From NCBI GenBank assembly GCA_965261775.1, contig OZ253477.1, forward strand, positions 1,364,001 through 1,428,000: a DNA stretch of 64,000 bases. Reading direction: 5' to 3'. Shown here in pieces: positions 18,115 to 25,470 of this stretch. The notes under the pieces are model-generated. The model saw only the letters and a program-made list of their open reading frames with translations. It was not told the DNA's origin and ran no database searches. Origin of the DNA: G965261775 sp965261775. Lineage in GTDB: Bacteria > Pseudomonadota > Gammaproteobacteria > Eutrophobiales > Eutrophobiaceae. Made by a program: the position numbers and the translations under genes. Positions within the stretch are counted from its first letter, which is position 1; each line of letters opens with the position of its first letter.

Positions 18115-18951
18115 TTATTCCCCTTGTTCAGTCTCTTTTTTACTTTTGTCCTTGTCAAAGCTCAGCATGGCATAGGCGGAATGATTATGAATGGATTCGA
18201 AGTTTTCCGATTCAACCGTATAAAAACAAATACGGTCGTCTTCATTAAACTTAATCGCCACATCACGCACGATATCTTCAACAAATTTGGGATTGTCGTA
18301 GGCACGCTCCGTGACATATTTTTCATCCGGGCGTTTTAACAGACCGTAAAGTTCGCATGAGGCGACTTTCTCAACAATATCGATTAATTCTTCAATCCAG
18401 ATAAAGTCATTTGTTTTTACGCAGATGCTGATATGAGAACGCTGATTATGGGCACCATAATCGGAAATCTTTTTGGAACAAGGGCAAAGCGAGGTCACCG
18501 GAATTATCACCTTGACGAGTATATCGGTTTTATTTTCCGTTATTTTTCCGATAAAGGAGACTTCGTAGTCCATTAAACTTTTAACGCCGGAAACAGGAGC
18601 GGACTTGTTAACAAAATAGGGAAACGTCATTTCGATAATACCCGACCTCGCGTTTAATAACCGGGTCATTTCCTCAATCATGCGCCTGAACGATTTTACC
18701 GTGATTTCATATTCATGGTTATTAAGTATTTCGACGAAGCGGGACATGTGAGTGCCTTTATATTTGTGTGGCAAATTCACATACATATTGAAATTGGCCA
18801 CGGTATGTTGCTCGCGACCGGAACGATCACTAACAACGATCGGATGCCGAATGTTTTTGATGCCTACCCGATCAATAGCGATGTGCCTTGTGTCTGGAGT
18901 GTTTTGGATATCGGGTATATCCGCTTTTTGTATTGCGGTGTGATTCATCAA
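18115..18951 (-). CDS. folE2: GTP cyclohydrolase FolE2 (type IB)
   Basis: 278 residues. The family signature PVTSLCPCSK (Cys 156 and 158) holds the metal and active-site cysteine, followed by GAHNQRSHI. The opening PDIQNTPDTRHIAIDRVGI is also typical. FolE2 makes dihydroneopterin triphosphate, the first step of folate (and queuosine) synthesis, and unlike FolE can use Mn(II), so it often serves under zinc limitation. It follows ispA with 67 bp between ispA's stop codon and the start of the next transcription unit, in the same direction. No Zur box was recognised. No folE copy is in the window. Confidence 0.95.
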   Translation of the reverse strand: MMNHTAIQKADIPDIQNTPDTRHIAIDRVGIKNIRHPIVVSDRSGREQHTVANFNMYVNLPHKYKGTHMSRFVEILNNHEYEITVKSFRRMIEEMTRLLNARSGIIEMTFPYFVNKSAPVSGVKSLMDYEVSFIGKITENKTDILVKVIIPVTSLCPCSKKISDYGAHNQRSHISICVKTNDFIWIEELIDIVEKVASCELYGLLKRPDEKYVTERAYDNPKFVEDIVRDVAIKFNEDDRICFYTVESENFESIHNHSAYAMLSFDKDKSKKETEQGE

Positions 18952-19050
18952 GTGTCGGTTTCCAAATTATAATCCCGGGAGTTTCAGATTTTGCCCCGCT
19001 ATTATGGAGACTTTATGTCCGGAGAAGCAAGATAAAATTTGATATCCTCG

Positions 19051-19983
19051 TTATTTTCCCCGATTCACGATATAACAGGCTATATTTCTGAGCATATTTG
19101 CGCGTTCATCAAAGGCATCAAGACAATCAATGGCCTGATTATAGAGATTTTGCGCAGTCCGCTTCGCGGCTTCCAGGCCCAGCAAATAGGGATAGGTGGT
19201 TTTATTCATCATGATATCGGACCCTTGGGGCTTACCCAGGGTTTGCGTATCGACCTCAATATCAAGGATGTCATCCTTGATTTGAAAAGCCAGTCCGATA
19301 TATCGGGCATATTGCGAAATTTGCTCAAACAGATTGTCATTGAATTCCAGGGCGGACAGGACACCCAATTCCATACTAGCCCGGATCAATGCGCCAGTCT
19401 TGAAAGTATGCATATTTTCAAGCTCATCAATATTGAGTGGTTTTCCGGCCGCGTTCAAATCAATTATCTGTCCCCCGGCCATTCCTCTGGAACCGCTGGC
19501 AACCGCAAGTTTGTCAATCATTTTAACGCGCTGTTCGCAATCGGCGCCGATTTTTGGATCATGTGCCAGAACATGGAAAGCCAAAGCCTGCAAGGCGTCT
19601 CCGGCCAATATGGCGGTTGCTTCATCATAAGCCATATGGCAGGTCGGTCGACCACGCCGTAGTTCGTCATTATCCATGGAAGGCAGATCATCGTGGATGA
19701 GGGAGTAAGCGTGGATCATTTCCACCGCGCAAGCGGGCCCGTCCAATGCCCCCAGCTCCACGCCAAAAGCCTCACCAGTCGCATAGACCAGAGCAGGACG
19801 GATGCGCTTCCCGTCACCCAATACCGAATAACGCATTGCCTCATGCAAATTTGCTGGTTGAACGACACTGTCGGGCAACCAGTAATCAAGCGCCTTTTCC
19901 ACAGATTTTTGATAAATTTGAAGGCGCTCTGGAAAGTCCGGCATTTTATTATCAGACACGGCAGCTGTTGGTTTGATGAACAC
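19051..19983 (-). CDS. ispA: Farnesyl/geranyl diphosphate synthase
   Basis: 310 residues; a start at the internal Met 14 (19944) is an alternative. The first Asp-rich motif is DDLPSMDNDELRRG (FARM) and the second is FQIKDDILDIE (SARM). The GKRIRPAL motif is near the N-terminus. The enzyme condenses IPP with DMAPP and GPP to make farnesyl diphosphate, the precursor of ubiquinone side chains and undecaprenyl phosphate. In many gammaproteobacteria it directly overlaps xseB; here a solitary IS3-type OrfA lies in between. Confidence 0.95.
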   Translation of the reverse strand: MFIKPTAAVSDNKMPDFPERLQIYQKSVEKALDYWLPDSVVQPANLHEAMRYSVLGDGKRIRPALVYATGEAFGVELGALDGPACAVEMIHAYSLIHDDLPSMDNDELRRGRPTCHMAYDEATAILAGDALQALAFHVLAHDPKIGADCEQRVKMIDKLAVASGSRGMAGGQIIDLNAAGKPLNIDELENMHTFKTGALIRASMELGVLSALEFNDNLFEQISQYARYIGLAFQIKDDILDIEVDTQTLGKPQGSDIMMNKTTYPYLLGLEAAKRTAQNLYNQAIDCLDAFDERANMLRNIACYIVNRGK

Positions 19984-20114
19984 CGAGTGTGATAGCAGGA
20001 GGTTTTTCCGAGTTTGATGAGAAAGTATCCGGGGGAGTTTAATGACGACAATTCCAGGCCGCTTCCATGCCAGCAGTTTGGAATTTTCCCTCTCAGTTTC
20101 TCAGCAGCCCGGGT

Positions 20115-20447
20115 TTACAACTGTTTTTCACTCTCTTCTTGCATTCGGATTTCCAAACTCAACTCGGCATACATCTGTTTCAACCGGCGATTTTCGTTCT
20201 CCAGTGCTTTGATCCGCTGTGCGTAAGACTTTTCCGCACTACTATTATTACGTCTAACACTGCCAGCACTGCTTTTGGTAACACCATACTGGTTACGCCA
20301 CTTGTAGAAAGTACTTTGACCAATGCCATGTTTCCTGCAAAATTCATCTACATTACTTATATCACCGGTTTCAGCTTCTTTTAACAAAGCCATAATATTC
20401 TCTTTAGTTCGTTTTACCCGTTTTCTTACCCGTTTTCGATTTGCCAT
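20115..20447 (-). CDS. Solitary IS3-type OrfA (HTH_Tnp_1) protein
   Basis: 110 residues. A very basic N-terminus (RKRVRKRVKR) is followed by a helix-turn-helix with the IS3/IS407-type signature VDEFCRKHGIGQSTFYKWRN (34-53 approx.) and a C-terminal leucine-zipper helix (IKALENENRRLKQMYAEL). No OrfB (integrase, DDE) is present on either side, and I see no terminal inverted repeats or target duplication in 19984-20548. It therefore is either the remnant of an IS3 element inserted between xseB and ispA, or a domesticated DNA-binding protein. The frame is intact, which favours some selection or recent arrival. Confidence 0.8.
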   Translation of the reverse strand: MANRKRVRKRVKRTKENIMALLKEAETGDISNVDEFCRKHGIGQSTFYKWRNQYGVTKSSAGSVRRNNSSAEKSYAQRIKALENENRRLKQMYAELSLEIRMQEESEKQL

Positions 20448-20548
20448 TTTAAAAACCCTTTATTGCTATATAATTGTAGATAGAAAAAATTTCGTACGTG
20501 AGAGTGCTCTTTTTACAAAAGAGTTTCAAGCTTTATTTTGAAAAAAAT

Positions 20549-20791
20549 TTATTCTGTCTCTCCGGAATTAAATTGTTGCAATTCAGTTTTCTCCGGTTTT
20601 TCCATGAGCACGTTCACTTTTTGCTCCGCTTCGGTCAGCGCTTTTTCACATATTCTGGTCAAGGCGACCCCGCGCTCAAATTGATTCAGCGACTCTTCCA
20701 GGGAAAGCTCGCCCGTTTCCATCCTTTCGACCAACTGTTCAAGTTCGGCCAGTGACTTTTCAAAGTTGACCGAATGATTTTTTTTAGCCAT
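20549..20791 (-). CDS. xseB: Exodeoxyribonuclease VII small subunit
   Basis: 80 residues. The family pattern is complete: FEKSLAELEQLVERMETGELSLEESLNQFERGVALTRICEKALTEAEQKV (residues 9-58). XseB forms the helical sheath around XseA that processes single-stranded DNA. It is the promoter-proximal gene of the leftward group, divergent from rubrerythrin. Confidence 0.95.
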   Translation of the reverse strand: MAKKNHSVNFEKSLAELEQLVERMETGELSLEESLNQFERGVALTRICEKALTEAEQKVNVLMEKPEKTELQQFNSGETE

Positions 20792-20808
20792 CTTTACCCC
20801 AAGACACT

Positions 20809-20838
20809 GATCAACATCATAAAGATCGACATCATAAA
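20809..20838. repeat. 15-bp tandem repeat in the xseB/rubrerythrin divergent region
   Basis: GATCAACATCATAAA (20809-20823) is followed directly by GATCGACATCATAAA (20824-20838), differing at one base. It lies 18 bp upstream of the xseB start and could be a pair of protein-binding boxes. Confidence 0.7.
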
Positions 20839-20905
20839 AAGTGCCATCTTAAGTAGATCCTCGCATAATTACCAGCAATATATCACGGGTATTTTTATCT
20901 GTTGC

Positions 20906-20920
20906 TATAATAATATTATC
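20906..20920 (+). promoter_or_regulatory. Candidate -10 box and Fur/PerR-like AT palindrome
   Basis: TATAAT at 20906-20911 is a perfect -10 hexamer about 95 bp upstream of the rubrerythrin start. It overlaps the palindrome ATAATATTAT (20910-20919), resembling the AT-rich operators of the Fur/PerR family, which often control rubrerythrin genes. No convincing -35 box is seen. Confidence 0.35.
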
Positions 20921-21005
20921 AGTGTAGCATTTTATGCAGTTTAGACTCAGTATACATAAAACTCTCAGTTTGAAATATTTTTTTATTATTTTGGAGGAAT
21001 TAGTT

Positions 21006-21425
21006 ATGAATTTGAAAGGCTCTAAAACAGAAGAAAATCTGAAAGCCGCATTTGCGGGCGAATCCCAGGCCAATCGCCGTTATCTTTACTTCGCACAGAA
21101 GGCTGATGTAGAAGGTTTTAACGATATTTCGACCGTTTTTCGTTCCACCGCCGAAGGTGAAACCGGTCATGCCCACGGTCATCTGGAATATCTTGAAACC
21201 ATTGGTGATCCGGCAACGGGTGAACCCATCGGCAGCACCGATCTGAACCTAAAGGCCGCCATTGCTGGCGAAACGCACGAGTATACCGACATGTATCCCG
21301 GCATGGCCAAAACAGCCCGCGAAGAAGGCTTTGATGAAGTCGCCGACTGGTTTGAAACACTGGCGAAGGCCGAACGTTCCCATGCTAATCGTTTCCAGAA
21401 AGCGCTAGAGGGCATGGAGGCATAG
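21006..21425 (+). CDS. Rubrerythrin (diiron domain only)
   Basis: 139 residues from the ATG at 21006, with a strong ribosome binding site (TTGGAGGAA). The ferritin-like four-helix bundle contains the diiron ligands in AGESQANRRYLYFA, STAEGETGHAHGH, AGETHEYTDMY and AKAERSHANRF. The C-terminal rubredoxin domain of classical rubrerythrin is absent. Such proteins reduce hydrogen peroxide; electrons would have to come from another carrier. It is the first gene of a conserved proteobacterial trio with an Fe-S oxidoreductase and a DUF3501 protein. Confidence 0.93.
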   Translation: MNLKGSKTEENLKAAFAGESQANRRYLYFAQKADVEGFNDISTVFRSTAEGETGHAHGHLEYLETIGDPATGEPIGSTDLNLKAAIAGETHEYTDMYPGMAKTAREEGFDEVADWFETLAKAERSHANRFQKALEGMEA

Positions 21426-21449
21426 GAAAGGCGCTTGACAACGCCCGGT

Positions 21450-21475
21450 GAGCCAGCGCCGTCTGGCTCGTTTTG
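21450..21475 (+). terminator. Terminator or attenuator after rubrerythrin
   Basis: GAGCCAG, a 6-base loop, CTGGCTC, then GTTTTGCTT. The T-tract is interrupted, so partial read-through into the Fe-S gene 58 bp on is likely. This would give more rubrerythrin than the downstream proteins. Confidence 0.65.
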
Positions 21476-21532
21476 CTTGTCGTCCCCACCCATATAACAA
21501 TATGCTGTTACTGCTTTACCAAAAATAAAACC

Positions 21533-22873
21533 ATGAACGGAAAGAAAAGTGAAGGTAGCCTGGAGGGGCCGACTCGTCATCCCATTGACTGGAAGTCGCC
21601 GGCCTTTTTCGAAGAAGCGCCGTTGTTTGAAGAGCTTGAACGCGTTTATGATATCTGTCACGGTTGTCGACGTTGTGTCAATTTGTGTAACGCATTTCCG
21701 ACCTTGTTCGACCTGGTGGATGAATCGGAAACAATGGAAGTGGACGGCGTTAAAAAAGAGGACTACTGGAAGGTGGTTGACCAGTGTTATTTGTGCGATC
21801 TCTGTTATATGGTCAAATGTCCCTATGTGCCACCACATGAATGGAATGTTGATTTCCCGCACCTGATGTTGCGCGCCAAAGCACAAAAGTTCAGGAAAGG
21901 AAACACCCCTCTTCGCGACAAAATACTGTCTTCCACCGATGCGGTAGGTTCAATTGCGGGTATTCCGGTGATCGCGCAGACGGTCAATATGGTCAATAAC
22001 AACAGACCTCTTCGCAAAATCATGGAAAAGATCGTCGGCATTCATGCCGATGCCATCCTGCCAGAATTCCACAGCCGTGTTTTACGCAAGCGTATTCATA
22101 ATGACGGGGCAGAGGCGGAGGACGTCATCCCCACCCGCAATACCAAAGGCAAGGTGGCCTTGTTTGTAACCTGTTACGGCAACTACAACGAACCGGGCGG
22201 TGTGGAAGATATGATCGCCGTATTACGGCATAATAATATCAAAGTACGTCTGATCCGGCAGGAAAAATGCTGTGGTATGCCGAAGATGGAACTGGGTGAC
22301 CTGGAAACCATTGAAAAACACAAGGACTTTAATATTCCACCTCTGCTGGAGCTGGTTGAAAAAGGCTGGGATATTACCGCGCCAATCCCGTCCTGCGTGC
22401 TGATGTTCAGAAAGGAACTGCCGCTTTTGTTTCCTGATGATGAGCGTGTGCAAACGGTCAAACGGGCCATATTCGATCCCTTTGAATACCTGTTTTTGCG
22501 ATACCGGGAAAACCAATTAAACACCGAATTTAAACAATCCCTTGGCAAGGTGGCTTACCATGTGGCCTGTCATCAGCGCGTTCAGAACATTGGCTTAAAA
22601 ACCAAAGAGGTTTTGCAACTGGTGCCGGAGACTGAAATTCTGGCTATAGAGCGCTGCTCTGGTCATGACGGGACTTATGCAGTCAAACGCGAGTCCCATG
22701 ATATCTCAATGAAAATCTGCCGTCCTGTGATTAACCGGGTCAAACAGGGAGGCGTTGATCATTACACCAGTGATTGCCCCATGGCCGGTAACCAGATCAC
22801 AAACGGGATGGGAAAGGACGCACCGGCGGCTGAAAATCCTTTTTCCTTGTTAAGACAGGCGTACGGAATTTAA
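21533..22873 (+). CDS. Heterodisulfide reductase-related Fe-S oxidoreductase (GlpC-like)
   Basis: 446 residues from the ATG at 21533. Two ferredoxin-type cysteine clusters lie near residue 42-97: CHGCRRCVNLCNAFP and CYLCDLCYMVKCP. Two CCG-type domains follow, with EKCCGMP and the variant ERCSGHDGTYAV. This matches the GlpC/HdrD-like protein found with rubrerythrin and DUF3501 in many proteobacteria. It probably carries electrons to rubrerythrin, which itself lacks a rubredoxin domain; that role is inferred from gene order. No membrane anchor is seen. Confidence 0.9.
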   Translation: MNGKKSEGSLEGPTRHPIDWKSPAFFEEAPLFEELERVYDICHGCRRCVNLCNAFPTLFDLVDESETMEVDGVKKEDYWKVVDQCYLCDLCYMVKCPYVPPHEWNVDFPHLMLRAKAQKFRKGNTPLRDKILSSTDAVGSIAGIPVIAQTVNMVNNNRPLRKIMEKIVGIHADAILPEFHSRVLRKRIHNDGAEAEDVIPTRNTKGKVALFVTCYGNYNEPGGVEDMIAVLRHNNIKVRLIRQEKCCGMPKMELGDLETIEKHKDFNIPPLLELVEKGWDITAPIPSCVLMFRKELPLLFPDDERVQTVKRAIFDPFEYLFLRYRENQLNTEFKQSLGKVAYHVACHQRVQNIGLKTKEVLQLVPETEILAIERCSGHDGTYAVKRESHDISMKICRPVINRVKQGGVDHYTSDCPMAGNQITNGMGKDAPAAENPFSLLRQAYGI

Positions 22874-22875
22874 TC

Positions 22876-23463
22876 ATGAAAAAATTAACACGGGATGATC
22901 TGCTTTCTCTGGAAAAGTATGCCGAGGTTCGCAACAGCTTTCGTGCCGAGGTAATGCTGCATAAACAGAATCGCCACCTGCCTGTTGGACCTAACGCGAC
23001 GTTGTATTTTGAAGACTGGAAAACCATGCGTTATCAGGTTCAGGAGATATTGCGCACGGAGAAAATTTTTGAAGCCTCTGGCATTGAGGAAGAGTTGGAA
23101 ACGTATAATCCGCTGATACCGGACGGTTCAAACTGGAAATGCACGTTCATGATTGAATATGCCGAAGAGGCGGAACGCCGCAAAGCATTGTCCAGGATGC
23201 TCGGCATTGAAAATGAGATATGGGTCAAAATACATGGTTTTGACAAGGTGTCTCCCATTGCCGACGAAGACCTTGAACGGCAAACAGAAGATAAAACATC
23301 ATCGGTGCATTTCCTGCGATTTGAACTCACGCCGGACATGATTACCGCCCTGAAATCAGGCCACTCCTCCTTGTCCGCTGGCATCAGTCACCCGGCTTAT
23401 CATCACACCGTTGATCCAGTGCCGCAGAATATCCGTGACGCCCTGCTTAAAGATCTGGACTAA
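22876..23463 (+). CDS. DUF3501 family protein
   Basis: 195 residues, starting 3 bp after the Fe-S gene stop. The family hallmarks are LTRDDLLSLEKYAEVRNSFR, GPNATLYFEDWKTMRYQVQE and a Pro-His-rich end (GISHPAYHHTVDP). DUF3501 proteins have no known activity but almost always follow the rubrerythrin/Fe-S pair, which suggests an assembly or electron-transfer accessory role in peroxide defence. Confidence 0.92.
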   Translation: MKKLTRDDLLSLEKYAEVRNSFRAEVMLHKQNRHLPVGPNATLYFEDWKTMRYQVQEILRTEKIFEASGIEEELETYNPLIPDGSNWKCTFMIEYAEEAERRKALSRMLGIENEIWVKIHGFDKVSPIADEDLERQTEDKTSSVHFLRFELTPDMITALKSGHSSLSAGISHPAYHHTVDPVPQNIRDALLKDLD

Positions 23464-23497
23464 ATACCCACACTCGAATCAGTTATACTGCTTTGTT

Positions 23498-23527
23498 CGG
23501 TTAACTTAACGTTACCGACACTTTTTT
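23498..23527 (+). terminator. Possible terminator after DUF3501
   Basis: CGGTTAAC...CGTTACCG can pair with one bulged base and is followed within a few bases by a run of six T. It would separate the rubrerythrin operon from parE. The stem is imperfect. Confidence 0.35.
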
Positions 23528-23553
23528 CGACAAGTCAGTGAGATAAAAAATAC

Positions 23554-25446
23554 GTGTCATCAAAGTATGATGCTTCCGATATTGAGCTGTTAACAGGTCT
23601 TGAACCGGTCCGCAAGCGGCCGGGCATGTACACCGATACCACCTGTCAGAACCATCTGGTGCAAGAGGTGCTGGATAACAGCGTTGATGAGGCGATAGCG
23701 GGACACGCTTCCGAAATCAATGTCACCCTGCATGACGACGGCTCGGTGAGCGTCGAGGACGATGGCCGGGGAATGCCGGTTGATATCCACCCCGAAGAAA
23801 AGATCCCGGGGGTGGAATTGATTCTGACCCGTTTGCATACCGGCGGAAAATTTTCCAACAAGAACTATAAATTTTCAGGTGGTCTGCATGGGGTTGGTGT
23901 CTCCGTTGTCAATGCCTTGTCCAAGGCTCTTGAAGTGACGGTAAGACGAGACGGCAGGGAATACCACATGTCTTTCGTTGACGGTGATAAAGAGACACCT
24001 CTGCAGATAACGGGCAAGACAGCCAAAAAAAATACTGGCACAACTATTCGATTTTGGCCGGACGGCAATTATTTTGATTCGAACAAACTGAATATCCCCA
24101 GACTGACTCACCTGATGCGCGCAAAGGCGGTTTTATGCCCTGGCCTGACCGTGCGTTTCAGTCATGAAACAAAAAAAGGCACAGAAGAAAAGTCATGGTG
24201 CTATGAAGACGGTATCAAAACCTATTTGAGCGAGCAGTTGGGTGATATCGGGTTATTGCCGCCGGAGCCTTTTACCGGCGAGATACAGGGGGAACACGAA
24301 GCCGTGGACTGGGCTTTGCACTGGCTTACCGAACCGGGGAATATAGTCGCCGAAAGCTATGTGAATCTGGTCCCCACGTCACAGGGTGGTGCGCATGTTA
24401 ATGGTATGCGGCAGGGGCTGCTGACGGCGATGCGGGAATTTTGCGAATCGAGAAATCTCCTGCCGAGGGGCATACGACTGGGGGCAGATGATATCTGGGA
24501 TAATTGTTGTTACCTGTTGTCGGTCAAGCTGGATAACCCTCAGTTTGTCGGGCAGACCAAGGAAAGACTGGCATCTCATCAATGCAGCCTGTTTATCTCC
24601 GGTCTGATCAGGGATAATTTTTCTCACTGGCTGCATCAGCATGTTGAAATGGGGGAGCGCATCGCCGAACTGGCGATTGCGAGTGCACAAAGACGACTTA
24701 AATCATACAAAAAAACCGCCCGTAAAAAACTCAACGGCGGACCGACCCTTCCCGGAAAACTGATTGACTGCTCGTCACAGGATGTTCGCATTTCCGAATT
24801 ATTTCTGGTGGAAGGCGATTCCGCTGGCGGCTCTGCCAGGCAGGCGCGGAACAGTATGTTTCAGGCCGTTATGCCGTTGCGCGGAAAGATACTCAATACC
24901 TGGGAGATGGAAGCCAATGACATACTGGCTTCAAAAGAAGTCCACGCTATTGCTGTTGCCATCGGTGTTGATCCGGGCTCAAGTGACCTGAGCGGTTTGC
25001 GTTATGGCAAGATCTGCATATTGGCCGACGCCGATTCGGACGGTGCCCATATTGCCACCCTGATCTGTGCCCTGTTTTTGAAACATTTCTCGGCTCTGGT
25101 TGAAAACGGCCGTGTTTACGTCGCGATGCCGCCGTTGTATCGCATCAATGTTGGTAATACCATTTATTATGCGCTGGACAACGACGAAAAGCGGCTCATT
25201 CTGGACAGGATTGCTGCTGAAAAAAAATCGGGGAGCATCTCAATTCAACGTTTCAAAGGGCTGGGCGAAATGAACCCTCTGCAACTCAGAGAAACCACCA
25301 TGGCTTCCGAAACACGGCATCTGGTACAACTGACCCTGCCGGATGCAAAGCAGGCCGAGAAGCTTATGGATATGCTACTCAGTAAAAAGCGCTCGGCGGA
25401 CAGAAAGAAATGGCTGGAAGAAAACGGAGACGCGGCGCTTGTTTAA
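23554..25446 (+). CDS. parE: DNA topoisomerase IV subunit B
   Basis: 630 residues with a GTG start. The length and the layout are ParE, not GyrB, which has an extra ~170-residue insert in gammaproteobacteria. The GHKL ATPase motifs are EVLDNSVDEAIAG, DDGRGMPV and GGLHGVGVSVVNALS. The Toprim domain has LFLVEGDSAGGSA and LADADSDGAHIATL, and the C-terminus has QRFKGLGEMNP. Together with ParC it decatenates daughter chromosomes. parC follows after 24 bp. Confidence 0.97.
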   Translation: MSSKYDASDIELLTGLEPVRKRPGMYTDTTCQNHLVQEVLDNSVDEAIAGHASEINVTLHDDGSVSVEDDGRGMPVDIHPEEKIPGVELILTRLHTGGKFSNKNYKFSGGLHGVGVSVVNALSKALEVTVRRDGREYHMSFVDGDKETPLQITGKTAKKNTGTTIRFWPDGNYFDSNKLNIPRLTHLMRAKAVLCPGLTVRFSHETKKGTEEKSWCYEDGIKTYLSEQLGDIGLLPPEPFTGEIQGEHEAVDWALHWLTEPGNIVAESYVNLVPTSQGGAHVNGMRQGLLTAMREFCESRNLLPRGIRLGADDIWDNCCYLLSVKLDNPQFVGQTKERLASHQCSLFISGLIRDNFSHWLHQHVEMGERIAELAIASAQRRLKSYKKTARKKLNGGPTLPGKLIDCSSQDVRISELFLVEGDSAGGSARQARNSMFQAVMPLRGKILNTWEMEANDILASKEVHAIAVAIGVDPGSSDLSGLRYGKICILADADSDGAHIATLICALFLKHFSALVENGRVYVAMPPLYRINVGNTIYYALDNDEKRLILDRIAAEKKSGSISIQRFKGLGEMNPLQLRETTMASETRHLVQLTLPDAKQAEKLMDMLLSKKRSADRKKWLEENGDAALV

Positions 25447-25470
25447 GCAATAATCAACTCGGGGTAAATA

